Below are positions 33,026-42,322 of a stretch of DNA of 64,000 bases, one piece after another; the stretch's first letter is position 1; every line of letters begins with the position of its first letter. The notes beneath the pieces were generated by a model, which had not been told where the DNA came from, ran no database searches, and saw only the letters and a list, made by a program, of their open reading frames with translations. The stretch is taken from contig CATXSD010000001.1 of NCBI GenBank assembly GCA_958402075.1, positions 26,261 through 90,260 on the forward strand, given 5' to 3'. The translations under genes were made by a program, and so were the position numbers. Source of the stretch: Mediterranea massiliensis. Its GTDB lineage: Bacteria > Bacteroidota > Bacteroidia > Bacteroidales > Bacteroidaceae.

Positions 33026-34669
33026 TTATTCAGGAATTTTATATCGGTCGCCCGTCTGTTTAACATATTCCTCGAGAAATTCCTTCGGATAGCCCGGACG
33101 GATAACACCGGCCGGCTGGCCGATGGCATTGCGTTCGAACTTGCCGTCCTTCACGCGCTTCACTACACCGTCATTATACTTGACAATCAGGAATTCGCCC
33201 AGCCGCTTCCAGGCGTCGTGTGTGCTCTGCGCCGTCATCACGGTATAGTTCGTCAGGAATTCCTTGGCCTTGTCCGGATCGGTTTCCAGCATCTTGACGG
33301 CAACGGCCTCGATGCCTTCCTGTGCCTGGTTGAAAGTGGTTTCAATCTCGGTCTGCACGGCCCGAACATCGTCTATCATCAAGTCGTAACGCGGATATAC
33401 CATGTTGGCAATCCAGTTGAACACCCAGAAGGAAGATTTCCACGAGAAGGTGATGTAGTCGGCACCGTCCACACGGGTGTAGCATTCGGGCACACGGGTG
33501 GCGCAGCAGTAAACGGGCGTGAACACCGTCATGTTGGCATCGTCCAGGCCGAACCACAACACGCCGCCCACAGCGTCCGGCAGGCTCTCACGCATCTGTG
33601 CCACAAATACGAAGCCGCTCTGCTGGGTGGAGATGGGGCGTTCGTTGAAGTATTTCTGTCCGTTTACCTCAAACTCCAGCGGTGAGAGGCGGTAGGGTGT
33701 GTGATAGGGACCGGCACCGAAGTCCTTCGTGATGTCGAGCGCCGTGCCTTCGTAGTGGTCGCGCATGGCGTTCTTCACGTCCTGCACGGAGATTTTACGG
33801 TTCGGCTTCACATAGAGCGGCATCGGCTCGTCGGTCGTTCCCTGGATATAGGGCAGCAGCTCCTCGCCACGGTCGGTGAACATGTTGAAGTAACTCCACA
33901 CACGGGCCTCGCAATAGCGGCGGGCTCCGAAATCGAGCGGCGCATAGGCTTTGGAGAAGCTGAAGTCCTTGTTCACTCCGTTGAAGTAACCCTTCTCGCG
34001 GGCAAAGGAAATGACATCGGGCGCATACATGCAGTTCTCCTTGTCGCTCGTGTCAAACTGATGGATGCGGCTATGGTTGGCGTGGGCCGAAATGCAGTCG
34101 TCGGGCACACGGACAGCCACCCACACGGCACCGCGAACACCGGGGCCTTTGCCAATCATTTCCATGATCCACACTTCATTGGGGTCGGCGATGGTGAAGG
34201 ACTCGCCACTGCTGCAATAGCCGTATTCCTGCACCAGGTCGGTCATCACCTTGATGGCCTCGCGTGCCGTACGCGAACGCTGCAAACCCAGATAAATCAG
34301 GCTGCCGTAGTCGATGACGCCCGTCGTGTCCACCAGCTCGGGACGCCCGCCGAAGGTCGTCTCGCCGATGGTCAACTGGAATTCGTTCATGTTGCCCACC
34401 ACGTTGTACGTCTGGCGCGCCTGTTCTATCTGTCCCAGGTACTTGCCCGTGTCCCACTCGTAGACGTTGATCATCGTCCCCTTCTTGTGCATGCCTGCGG
34501 GATAGTGATACAACTCGCCGAACAAGGAGTAGGAGTCGGCCGAATAGGAAATGATGGTCGAACCGTCGGCCGATACGTTCTTGCCTACAATGAGGTTGGT
34601 ACAGGCCAAAGCATCGGCCACAGCTGCCGCCATGCAAACGACGGCAAGGGTCAATCTTCTAATCTTCAT
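33026..34669 (-). CDS. C69-family dipeptidase, secreted
   Basis: The 547-residue Ntn hydrolase has a signal peptide ending ADALA. Cys23 follows immediately (CTNLIVGKNVSADGS), which would be the exposed N-terminal nucleophile after processing. Later family blocks include GGRPEL and GVRGAVWVAVRVPD. It should cleave dipeptides outside the cytoplasm. Leftward; its stop lies within the -33 region of the phosphoglucomutase promoter. Confidence 0.92.
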   Translation of the reverse strand: MKIRRLTLAVVCMAAAVADALACTNLIVGKNVSADGSTIISYSADSYSLFGELYHYPAGMHKKGTMINVYEWDTGKYLGQIEQARQTYNVVGNMNEFQLTIGETTFGGRPELVDTTGVIDYGSLIYLGLQRSRTAREAIKVMTDLVQEYGYCSSGESFTIADPNEVWIMEMIGKGPGVRGAVWVAVRVPDDCISAHANHSRIHQFDTSDKENCMYAPDVISFAREKGYFNGVNKDFSFSKAYAPLDFGARRYCEARVWSYFNMFTDRGEELLPYIQGTTDEPMPLYVKPNRKISVQDVKNAMRDHYEGTALDITKDFGAGPYHTPYRLSPLEFEVNGQKYFNERPISTQQSGFVFVAQMRESLPDAVGGVLWFGLDDANMTVFTPVYCCATRVPECYTRVDGADYITFSWKSSFWVFNWIANMVYPRYDLMIDDVRAVQTEIETTFNQAQEGIEAVAVKMLETDPDKAKEFLTNYTVMTAQSTHDAWKRLGEFLIVKYNDGVVKRVKDGKFERNAIGQPAGVIRPGYPKEFLEEYVKQTGDRYKIPE

Positions 34670-34717
34670 AATCGATATTTTTATTAATAGAGAATTTATC
34701 TTTTACATTTATCATTT

Positions 34718-36388
34718 TTACCACACAAAGCGGTACTGGCGGGTGGTGACGTTGCCGCAACCGTCGGTAACGCTCATCACCAGTACGTGGCGGCCGCCCT
34801 TCTTCACGTGACGCGGGTCGAGCCGGCACACCAGTTCTCCCTTTACGGAGTTCGGCTTGCCGAAGAGGGCATACTGCCCGTCGATGGTACCGCGATAGGA
34901 CGCAATGCCTGTCTGCGCATCCTTTGCCTTGAAGACGATGCGGCCCGAACGTCCCCAGCCTGCCTGGCCGACAGGGGTCAATACGGGTGGCACGGTGTCG
35001 ATGGCCACGGTATAAGTAGCCAGGTCGCGCACCTTCACCTCCATGTAGCCGTCCACATAGCGGCCACCCATGTTGTACTTGCGACCGTTGGCACTGACGC
35101 TGGCCACGTAGTACTTCGTGCTGTCGGCCAGCGGACGGCGGCGCAGCCCGATGCGCAGGTTGCACGCCTTGTGCAGGGGAATGTTTCGGTCGTTCAGCTG
35201 ATAGGTGAAGGCAATGTCGCCGCTGTCGGCACGGACGGCATAATTCAGGTAAGCATCTTCGTAGAGCACACCGCGGGGCAGCACCAGTTCCAGGCCGGGT
35301 TCCTGCAGGTAGTTCACCTTGTCCCAACGGAAATGATACTTCTCGCGATGCTCCACCGCAGGAATATCGCTCCGACGGCCCTGCACGGTGAAGCGCACCT
35401 TCGACTCGTTGCCCAAGGCATCGCGCAGCGTATAGACAAAGCGGTAGGGACGCTCTTCGTTGATGGTCACCAGCCCACGGTTGCCGTTGGAGGCGTGCAG
35501 CAGGCGGAGGCGGTTGCCGGGGTCGATGAATGACTTCATGTATTGCCCGTAGGTCCAGGAGTTGATATAGCGGTTTTCTTCGTAGGCAAAGCGGTCTACC
35601 ACGCTGCGGAACACTTCCTTCCCGTCCACTTCGAGGATGACCGTATGCACGCCGTAACGGTTGTGAACCCCGTCCATGTAATCGTAGGCACGGATGCCCG
35701 CCCCTATCTCACCCCAGGCCGTGATGCCCGCCGTCCGGTTCAAGCCGAAAGTCTGCCTCGTTGTCTTGCCGTTCACCACGCCCCGACCTGCCTGCGGGAA
35801 GAGCATGATGCCCTGTGCCCGCGGTGCCGTGTGGTCCTTTACCTGCCCGGCAAAGAAAGGCAACGGATCCACATAGTCGTCGGTGGCCGTCTCGATGACG
35901 TCCAGATGCAGATGCGGCCCGAACGAGTAGCCCGTATTGCCACTATAGGCGATGACCTGTCCGCGGCGGACGGGGTATTCTCCCGCTTCGGGCACAATCT
36001 CCACCTCCCAGCTCTCCTGCTCGTATTGCAGGTTTTCCACCCTCCGAGCAATGTCGCCCGCAAAGGCTTCCAGGTGACGGTTGATGGTGGAATAGCCGTT
36101 GTTGTAGACCACGTCGAGCACATAGCCCGAACCGTGCGTCACACGGATGCGCGAGATGTAGCCGTCGGCCAAGGCCCGCACCGGCTTGCCCGTCACCCCT
36201 CCCGTCTTGAAGTCGAGTCCTCCGTGGAAGTGGTTGGCCCTCAGCTCCCCAAAGTTCCCGCTGAACGTGATGGGATGAGCAAAAGGATTGGCAAAAGACA
36301 CCGAATCGGCCGGTACCGCCGCCTCCAGCGAAGCAACCCCGCACAGCCATCCGGCGCATAGTAATAAGGATATATAACACTTTATCAT
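34718..36388 (-). CDS. M23-family metallopeptidase, secreted
   Basis: The product has 556 residues starting MIKCYISLLL at 36388. A 67-residue upstream extension is open but runs through a promoter element, so it was rejected. A signal peptide is followed by an M23 lysostaphin-type domain (about 30-190) with zinc ligands in HFHGGLDF and HLHLD. A long C-terminal beta-rich region (about 200-556) is of uncertain function. Probably acts on peptidoglycan cross-links. It lies 48 bp upstream of the dipeptidase gene, so co-transcription is possible. Confidence 0.9.
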   Translation of the reverse strand: MIKCYISLLLCAGWLCGVASLEAAVPADSVSFANPFAHPITFSGNFGELRANHFHGGLDFKTGGVTGKPVRALADGYISRIRVTHGSGYVLDVVYNNGYSTINRHLEAFAGDIARRVENLQYEQESWEVEIVPEAGEYPVRRGQVIAYSGNTGYSFGPHLHLDVIETATDDYVDPLPFFAGQVKDHTAPRAQGIMLFPQAGRGVVNGKTTRQTFGLNRTAGITAWGEIGAGIRAYDYMDGVHNRYGVHTVILEVDGKEVFRSVVDRFAYEENRYINSWTYGQYMKSFIDPGNRLRLLHASNGNRGLVTINEERPYRFVYTLRDALGNESKVRFTVQGRRSDIPAVEHREKYHFRWDKVNYLQEPGLELVLPRGVLYEDAYLNYAVRADSGDIAFTYQLNDRNIPLHKACNLRIGLRRRPLADSTKYYVASVSANGRKYNMGGRYVDGYMEVKVRDLATYTVAIDTVPPVLTPVGQAGWGRSGRIVFKAKDAQTGIASYRGTIDGQYALFGKPNSVKGELVCRLDPRHVKKGGRHVLVMSVTDGCGNVTTRQYRFVW

Positions 36389-36408
36389 GGCCCATCTATA
36401 TTGTATGG

Positions 36409-36472
36409 CAAAGATAGTGCAAACCGAGAGAAGTACAAAAAACGAAAACAACGTTTTCAGACTTTTTACTTC
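36409..36472 (-). promoter_or_regulatory. Hairpin-embedded promoter of the M23 peptidase gene
   Basis: Minus strand: TATCTTTG (36409-36416) with TTTG (36436-36439) exactly 19 bp upstream. The -33 box lies in one arm of an inverted repeat (36430-36449 with 36453-36472, loop of three bases) whose arms begin GAAGTA and meet at GAAAAC/GTTTTC. The same element precedes the TlpA-like and ThrE genes. Start codon 21 bp downstream of the -7 box. Confidence 0.8.
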
Positions 36473-36660
36473 GCATGCAGGCAAAAGAATCGCCTTTCCC
36501 CCAGCAGCCTCTGGAGAAGCGTCTCCTCGCCAGCCGGAAGAAGGGGAACTGGAAGCGTAAGAAAGATGACCGGAAATGCTGCAAAACATACACCGGACAA
36601 AGACATTCTGTCAGCTTTTTCACTATATTGCGCCATGTTTAACCCCTAACACTTTACATT

Positions 36661-37767
36661 ATGGTTATTGGTGTACCGAAAGAAATAAAAAATAATGAGA
36701 ATCGTGTCGGCATGACGCCGGCCGGAGTGGCCGAACTCGTCAAACATGGACACACCGTATACGTGCAGCAAACGGCAGGCGCCAACAGTGGATTTGCCGA
36801 TGAAGACTACGTGAATGCAGGCGCACGGATGCTGCCCACCATCGAAGAAGTCTATGCAGCCGCCGAAATGATTATCAAGGTCAAGGAGCCCATCGCCCCC
36901 GAATACAAACTTATCCGCCGCGGACAGGTGGTATTCACTTACTTCCACTTTGCCGCCGACCGTGCCCTGACCGAAGCCATGATAGCAAGCGGAGGCATCT
37001 GCATCGCCTACGAAACCGTCGAGCTGCCCGACCGCTCGCTGCCTCTGCTCATCCCCATGAGCGAAGTGGCCGGCCGCATGGCCGTACAGGAAGGTGCCCG
37101 TTTCCTTGAAAAGCCTCAGGGCGGCAAGGGCAAACTGCTGGGAGGCGTGCCGGGCGTACGCCCTGCCCGCGTACTGATATTGGGTGGAGGCATCGTGGGA
37201 TGCAACGCCGCACAGATGGCTGCCGGCATGGGTGCCGAGGTAATGATTACGGACATCAACCTGCCCCGCCTGCGCTACCTCAGTGAAGTGCTGCCCAAGA
37301 ACGTGAAGACTCTATACTCCTCGGAACACAACATCCGCCAGGAGCTGCCCACCATCGACCTGGTTATCGGCTCCGTCCTCATCCCCGGCGACAAGACACC
37401 GCACCTCATCACCCGCGACATGCTCCGCCTGATGAAGCCCGGCACGGTGCTCGTCGACGTAGCCATCGACCAGGGCGGTTGCTTCGAGACGTCGCACCCC
37501 ACCACACACAGCGACCCGACGTACGTCGTGGACGGCATCGTACACTATGCTGTAGCCAACATCCCCGGCGCCGTACCCTTCACCTCGACCATGGCACTGA
37601 CCAACGCGACCCTGCCCTACACCATCGCACTGGCAGACAAGGGCTGGCAGAAGGCCTGCAAGGACAACCCCGCCCTGGCACTCGGCGTAAACGTAGCCGG
37701 CGGCAAAGTGGTCTACAAGGCTGTAGCCGATGTCTTCGGCCTGCCTTACGAGGAGCTTGCACTCTAA
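36661..37767 (+). CDS. ald: Alanine dehydrogenase
   Basis: The 368-residue NAD-dependent enzyme reversibly deaminates L-alanine to pyruvate. The N-terminal substrate domain begins MVIGVPKEIKNNENRVGMTP. The Rossmann motif VLILGGGIVGCNAA lies near 170, and the conserved block AIDQGGCFETSHPTTHSDPTY near 270. It is a single gene followed by a 160-bp inverted-repeat element. Confidence 0.95.
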   Translation: MVIGVPKEIKNNENRVGMTPAGVAELVKHGHTVYVQQTAGANSGFADEDYVNAGARMLPTIEEVYAAAEMIIKVKEPIAPEYKLIRRGQVVFTYFHFAADRALTEAMIASGGICIAYETVELPDRSLPLLIPMSEVAGRMAVQEGARFLEKPQGGKGKLLGGVPGVRPARVLILGGGIVGCNAAQMAAGMGAEVMITDINLPRLRYLSEVLPKNVKTLYSSEHNIRQELPTIDLVIGSVLIPGDKTPHLITRDMLRLMKPGTVLVDVAIDQGGCFETSHPTTHSDPTYVVDGIVHYAVANIPGAVPFTSTMALTNATLPYTIALADKGWQKACKDNPALALGVNVAGGKVVYKAVADVFGLPYEELAL

Positions 37768-37779
37768 AGACATACCTTA

Positions 37780-37946
37780 AAAAATCAGGAGACTGTATCA
37801 AAATAGAAAAGGGAAAAGATATAACGTCATCCCGGCCTTGAGCCGGGATCCATTGCCGCACAAGTAACCGGCGGAATGTGAATCCCGCATCAAGTGCGGG
37901 ATGACAGAATGTCCGTACCTTCTTGATATAGCCTCCTGATTTTTTT
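37780..37946. repeat. Inverted-repeat element (MITE-like), copy 2
   Basis: The core AACGTCATCCCGGCCTTGAG and the closing GCATCAAGTGCGGGATGACA match the element at 31.02 kb. Outer arms differ: ATCAGGAG...TATCAA (from 37784) pairs with TTGATATAGCCTCCTGAT (to 37940) followed by a T-run. It likely doubles as the ald terminator. Confidence 0.88.
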
Positions 37947-37961
37947 ATCGTCTCTTTCTGA

Positions 37962-38534
37962 TCAGTTCAAGATTTCAGCATCCTCCGCATGATCCTTCAA
38001 AGCTTCCACGTCTCGGGGCTGCGGACGATGGCGGGTAAACTTCATCCAGTTCACCAGTTCGGACAAGGCATAGACAAGACACGTGGCACCAATAATGATA
38101 AAGGCCGTCGAACGTACCCCCGTGGGGTTGAACAAGGTCACAATGCCAGCTATCAGAATCAGCAACGGCACCACATAAAATCCGCCGGGCACCTTCATCC
38201 AGCTTCGTGCCGCCATGAGCGAAGCCATCTGCTGGACACCTCCCATCATCAGGATAAAGCCCAATACAAAGGTCAGCAGATCGGCAAAGAAGCCGGGCAT
38301 GACAACCAGCCATAAGCCGAAGAGCAGACTGCCCAATCCCTCTACAGGAAACCGACGGCGCAGCTCGGCCTTCTGTACCAGATAACCGATCAGACTGATG
38401 AGTGAAGGCACCAGAAAGACCACACCGATGGTAATCACCAGATACTCGCCTGCCTGTACCGGGAACAGGACCAGCAACAGTCCGATAATCAAAGCGCAAA
38501 TGATGCGCATCAATGAATAATTCAATCCTTTCAT
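37962..38534 (-). CDS. HdeD/DUF308-like membrane protein
   Basis: The product has 190 residues starting MKGLNYSLMRIICALIIG; a 69-codon upstream extension is open but lies outside any conserved region and meets the asparaginase promoter. Six hydrophobic segments in three pairs and a charged C-terminal tail fit the HdeD (DUF308) family. Its role, in acid stress for the E. coli member, is not shown here. Confidence 0.82.
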   Translation of the reverse strand: MKGLNYSLMRIICALIIGLLLVLFPVQAGEYLVITIGVVFLVPSLISLIGYLVQKAELRRRFPVEGLGSLLFGLWLVVMPGFFADLLTFVLGFILMMGGVQQMASLMAARSWMKVPGGFYVVPLLILIAGIVTLFNPTGVRSTAFIIIGATCLVYALSELVNWMKFTRHRPQPRDVEALKDHAEDAEILN

Positions 38535-38688
38535 ATCTTTCAATTCAATGTAGTTGTACAACATCCGGGAAGGACGATTGGTTCGCCCTCCCTGCAAAGA
38601 TATGTCTTTTGAAGCATACCTGCAACGAAAACCTGTCCAAATACAATGCCCAAATACCCACCTGAACATTCCCCGGTCATCGGAAGAA

Positions 38689-38719
38689 TTGTATATCTTT
38701 GAATAAATCCGTATCTTTG
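38689..38719 (+). promoter_or_regulatory. Promoter of the asparaginase gene
   Basis: TATCTTTG at 38712-38719 with TTGT at 38689-38692, spacer 19, fits the consensus and lies 33 bp before the ATG at 38753. Confidence 0.72.
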
Positions 38720-38752
38720 CGTCATCATTCACCCCAAACAACGGAATGCGAA

Positions 38753-39799
38753 ATGAAAACAGCAGATTGCCCTTCAGTATTATTGATTTATACCGGCGGT
38801 ACCATCGGCATGATTGAGAATCCCGAAACAGGTGCTCTGGAAAGCTTCAACTTCGACCAGCTGCTCAAGCATGTGCCCGAACTGAAACGCTTCAACTGCC
38901 ACATCTCCACCTACCAGTTCAACCCGCCCATCGACTCGTCGGACATGGAGCCGGAACTCTGGGCCAAGATTGTGAAAATCATCAGCAGCCACTACAACGA
39001 TTACGACGGATTCGTCATCCTGCACGGTACCGACACCATGGCCTACACGGCCTGTGCCCTGAGCTTCATGCTCGAAAATCTGTCGAAACCCGTCATCCTG
39101 ACCGGCTCGCAACTGCCCATCGGCATGCTGCGTACCGACGGCAAGGAGAACCTCATCACCGCCATCGAGATAGCCTCCGCCCGCCGCTCCGACGGCACGC
39201 CCATGGTGCCCGAAGTCTGCATCTTCTTCGAGAACGAGCTGATGCGCGGCAACCGCACCACCAAAATCAATGCGGAGAATTTCAATGCCTTCCGCTCGTT
39301 CAACTATCCGCCGCTGGCCAAGGTGGGCATCCACATCCGTTACGAGGAACACCTCATCCGACGCCCCGACCCGTCGCGCCCGATGAAGCCCCACTACCTG
39401 TTCGACACCAACGTCGTGGTGCTTACCCTCTTCCCCGGCATCCGCGAAAGCATCGTCAGCTCCGTGCTCCACGTTCCCGGCCTGAAGGCTGTTGTGCTCA
39501 AGACTTTCGGTTCGGGCAATGCCCCGCAGAAAGAATGGCTCATCCGTCAGCTCACGGAAGCCAACGAACGGGGCATCGTCATCGTCAACATCACCCAGTG
39601 CCAACGGGGTGTGGTCGAGATGCAACGCTACGGCACCGGCCTACAGCTGCTCCAGACAGGCGTCATCAGCGGCTACGACAGCACGCCCGAGTGTGCCGTC
39701 ACCAAACTGATGTTCCTCCTGGGCCACGGCCTGAACCAGCAGGAAGTGCGCCGCCTCATGGACTCCAACCTGGCAGGAGAGATTACCAAGACTTGCTGA
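38753..39799 (+). CDS. ansA: Type I L-asparaginase
   Basis: The 348-residue enzyme starts MKTADCPSVLLIYTGGTIGM; the first catalytic Thr is in TGGTIG. The second, in the HGTDTMAYTA block near residue 95, completes the two-Thr site. No signal peptide, so it is cytoplasmic and of the type I group. An upstream in-frame ATG at 38699 precedes the promoter and was rejected. Confidence 0.93.
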   Translation: MKTADCPSVLLIYTGGTIGMIENPETGALESFNFDQLLKHVPELKRFNCHISTYQFNPPIDSSDMEPELWAKIVKIISSHYNDYDGFVILHGTDTMAYTACALSFMLENLSKPVILTGSQLPIGMLRTDGKENLITAIEIASARRSDGTPMVPEVCIFFENELMRGNRTTKINAENFNAFRSFNYPPLAKVGIHIRYEEHLIRRPDPSRPMKPHYLFDTNVVVLTLFPGIRESIVSSVLHVPGLKAVVLKTFGSGNAPQKEWLIRQLTEANERGIVIVNITQCQRGVVEMQRYGTGLQLLQTGVISGYDSTPECAVTKLMFLLGHGLNQQEVRRLMDSNLAGEITKTC

Positions 39800-39889
39800 C
39801 GAACATCAGCAAGTCAATCAAAAAAATTACAGATTGTAGAAATAGATACAAAAAAAACGAGCTTGTTCTCACGAACCGCCCGTCCACAT

Positions 39890-39914
39890 AAGAAAAGCCC
39901 GAATGGCTTTTCTT
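39890..39914. terminator. Bidirectional terminator
   Basis: AAGAAAAGCC (39890-39899) and GGCTTTTCTT (39905-39914) form a 10-bp stem with a 5-base loop. It can end asparaginase transcription rightward and the candidate small RNA leftward. Confidence 0.8.
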
Positions 39915-40048
39915 GTTATTCGTCAATTGTTACCCAAAAATCAATCTTTCTTTTCACTCAAAAAAAATCCAATACACTATGAAAACACTTAAAAAATAGC
40001 CTATGAAAAAACTTTTATTGTTTTATGTCTTCTGCGGTTTCACAACCA
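39890..40048 (-). ncRNA. Candidate small RNA (about 155 nt)
   Basis: A fully consensus leftward promoter (TTTG-N19-TACCTTTG, 40054-40084) faces this 529-bp gap, and the stem-loop at 39890-39914 would end the transcript. The interval carries no reading frame on that strand. TTTTCATAG occurs twice within it. No known RNA family was recognised. It could instead be the leader of an unseen short peptide, so the call is tentative. Confidence 0.4.
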
Positions 40049-40053
40049 CGATG

Positions 40054-40084
40054 CAAAGGTAGCGCTTTTCCTGCAATCTGCAAA
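40054..40084 (-). promoter_or_regulatory. Consensus promoter facing an empty intergenic region
   Basis: Minus-strand TTTG (40081-40084), 19-base spacer, TACCTTTG (40054-40061). No protein-coding gene follows on that strand. Confidence 0.72.
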
Positions 40085-40195
40085 CATTCGGTAGAATAAA
40101 ACCTGTTATATAACATCTTTTTCAAGAACAATAGCTCTGTTTACACTTTTGGGATATCCTTACAGATTTTTTAAGGAAAACAACAAAAAACAAGC

Positions 40196-40228
40196 CACCG
40201 AAATATCTGCTTCAGACATTCCGATGGC
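40196..40228 (-). terminator. Terminator of the kdgK-eda operon
   Basis: On the leftward transcript a 15-bp stem forms without mismatch only if G:U pairs are allowed, with a three-base loop and a U-rich tail (CUUGUUUUUUG). On the opposite strand the same positions give A:C mismatches, so it works in one direction. It lies 100 bp past the eda stop. Confidence 0.75.
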
Positions 40229-40328
40229 CGTCCCCTTTAAACACCTTTAAACAAAATGAAATTTCCAATTCATGCCGGAAGGACGGATGGACCGAACCAC
40301 CTTCCCCTCCGGTCGCTTATACAGCTTC

Positions 40329-40997
40329 TTACTTTCTGGCCTCAGCGATATAGCCCAAAGCCTCCTTGCATTTTTCTGTAATGTATGTCCAGTCTTCGGC
40401 TGCCACCTTATCCTTCGGGAACAGCTTGGAACCCATACCTACGCAGAACACACCGGCCTTAATCCAGGAAGTCAGATTCTCCTGAGTCGGCTCTACACCG
40501 CCGGTTACCATCAACTTGGACCACGGCATCGGAGCCAGCATGCCCTTGACAAGCTTCGGTCCCAGTACGTCGCCCGGGAAAATCTTGCACAGGTCGCAAC
40601 CTACTTCCTGGGCGAAACCTACCTCGGACACGCTGCCGCAACCCGGCGTATAGGGCACCAGACGACGGTTGCAGACCTTGGCAATCTCGGGATTGTACAA
40701 CGGACCTACCACGAAATTGGCACCCAGCTGAATGTAAAGAGCCGCAGTAGCAGGATCCACTACAGAACCCACGCCCATTGCCATTTCAGGACATTCCTTG
40801 GCAGCAAACTTCACCACTTCGGCAAAAACCTCGTGGGCGAAATCACCGCGGTTGGTAAACTCGAAAGCACGGACACCACCGTCATAACATGCCTTCACTA
40901 CTTTCTTTGCCACTTCTGCATCCTTGTGGTAGAACACAGGAACCATGCCCGTAGAACCTATCTTGTTCAATACGGCTATCTTGTCAAATTTTGCCAT
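40329..40997 (-). CDS. eda: KDPG/KHG aldolase (2-dehydro-3-deoxyphosphogluconate aldolase)
   Basis: The 222-residue class I aldolase splits KDPG into pyruvate and glyceraldehyde 3-phosphate. The Schiff-base Lys is expected at 138 in CKIFPG, and FEFTNRG near 46 matches the family's Glu-containing block. It follows kdgK by 36 bp, making the last two steps of hexuronate breakdown one operon. Confidence 0.93.
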   Translation of the reverse strand: MAKFDKIAVLNKIGSTGMVPVFYHKDAEVAKKVVKACYDGGVRAFEFTNRGDFAHEVFAEVVKFAAKECPEMAMGVGSVVDPATAALYIQLGANFVVGPLYNPEIAKVCNRRLVPYTPGCGSVSEVGFAQEVGCDLCKIFPGDVLGPKLVKGMLAPMPWSKLMVTGGVEPTQENLTSWIKAGVFCVGMGSKLFPKDKVAAEDWTYITEKCKEALGYIAEARK

Positions 40998-41033
40998 TTT
41001 ACTATGATCGTTTTTCGGTTATTCTGAAAGAAA

Positions 41034-42059
41034 TTATCTCTGAACACGTCCGCTGGCATCACCACCGGCCAAGGCTTCCACTTCTTCGGCAGAAACCAAG
41101 TTGAAGTCACCGTTGATGGTATGCTTCAGGGCGGAAGCAGCTACGGCAAATTCCAGCGCCTCGCCCTGAGTGGCCTTCGTCAGCAGTCCGTGGATGATAC
41201 CAGCGGAGAAAGAGTCACCACCACCCACACGGTCTACGATGGGATTGATATCGTAACGCTTGGACTCGTAGAACTCCTGGCCGTTGTAAATCATGGCCTT
41301 CCAACCGTTGTGGCTGGCAGAGAACGATTCGCGGAGGGTAGAAATGACGTACTTGAATCCGAACTCCTTGGCCATGGCCTTAAAGATACCCTTGTAGCCT
41401 TCGGCGTCTGTCTTGCCGCCTTCCACGTCGGCATCGGGCTTGAAGCCCAGGCAAAGCTCCGCATCTTCCTCGTTACCGATGCAGACATCCACGTATTTCA
41501 TCAAAGGCTTCATGATAGACTGTGCCTTCTCCTTGGTCCAAAGTTTCTTGCGGAAGTTCAGGTCCACAGAAACCGTCACGCCGTGACGCTTGGCAGCCTC
41601 GCAGGCCAGACGGGTCAGCTCGGCAGCCTTGTCTGAAATGGCCGGTGTAATGCCCGACCAGTGGAACCAGTCGGCACCTTCCATGATGGCATCAAAATCA
41701 AAATCAGAAGGATCGGCTTCTGCAATGGCCGAATGGGCACGGTCGTAAATCACCTTGCTGGGACGCATGGAAGCGCCTGTCTCCAGATAATAGATACCTA
41801 CACGGTCACCACCACGGGCAATATAGTCGGTCTTCACACCATATTTGCGCAAGGCATTGACAGCCGACTGGCCGATTTCATGTTTCGGCAACTTGGTTAC
41901 GAAATAAGCGTCATGTCCGTAGTTGGCACAACTGACAGCCACATTGGCCTCACCGCCGCCATACACGACATCAAACGAATCGGACTGCACAAAACGAGTA
42001 TTGCCCGGAGTAGACAATCTCAGCATGATTTCACCCAGTGTTACGACTTTCTTTCCCAT
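41034..42059 (-). CDS. kdgK: 2-dehydro-3-deoxygluconokinase
   Basis: The 341-residue PfkB-family sugar kinase phosphorylates 2-keto-3-deoxygluconate. The N-terminal GEIMLRLSTPGN and the C-terminal GGGDSFSAGIIHG with its catalytic Asp are typical. It diverges from the LacI-type regulator across a 263-bp control region with paired operators. Confidence 0.93.
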   Translation of the reverse strand: MGKKVVTLGEIMLRLSTPGNTRFVQSDSFDVVYGGGEANVAVSCANYGHDAYFVTKLPKHEIGQSAVNALRKYGVKTDYIARGGDRVGIYYLETGASMRPSKVIYDRAHSAIAEADPSDFDFDAIMEGADWFHWSGITPAISDKAAELTRLACEAAKRHGVTVSVDLNFRKKLWTKEKAQSIMKPLMKYVDVCIGNEEDAELCLGFKPDADVEGGKTDAEGYKGIFKAMAKEFGFKYVISTLRESFSASHNGWKAMIYNGQEFYESKRYDINPIVDRVGGGDSFSAGIIHGLLTKATQGEALEFAVAASALKHTINGDFNLVSAEEVEALAGGDASGRVQR

Positions 42060-42191
42060 AATCTTTTATTTTAGGATTAAATTGTTATTTTATAATACGT
42101 TGTTTCAAATTATAATCCACACGAAGAAATAGCAATCAAACATCTGACAATCTGCATATTACAGATACAACATCAGAATTCATGCATGCTT

Positions 42192-42289
42192 CCGTGTGCG
42201 GGCACAAAGATACAACAATTTTTGGAATACAAAAAATTATCATATATTTGTGACGAAAATATTAAGATTATTATTGTGTACGCACACAA
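42192..42289. promoter_or_regulatory. Divergent promoters with paired LacI-type operators
   Basis: Leftward promoter: TATCTTTG at 42205-42212 with TTTG 17 bp upstream. Rightward promoter: TTTG at 42221-42224, spacer 18, TATATTTG at 42243-42250. Operator 1 overlaps the leftward start (42192-42207, read leftward TTGTGCCCGCACACGG). Operator 2 is just after the rightward start (42274-42289, TTGTGTACGCACACAA). They agree at 12 of 16 positions and their centres are 82 bp apart, suiting looping by the LacI-family protein encoded next door. Confidence 0.75.
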
Positions 42290-42322
42290 ATAGAGTCTGT
42301 ACACCATCAATAGAACCAACAG

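Noticed and set aside
34718..36589. Extended start of the M23 peptidase at 36589
   Set aside because: The extension spans the hairpin promoter and hides a good signal peptide starting at 36388.
36590..36660. A clear promoter for ald
   Set aside because: Only TATATTGC is present, a poor match to TAnnTTTG, so it was not listed.
40003..40059. 18-codon frame starting MKKLLLFYVF
   Set aside because: No promoter on that strand and no sign of conservation; the region looks like a minus-strand RNA locus.
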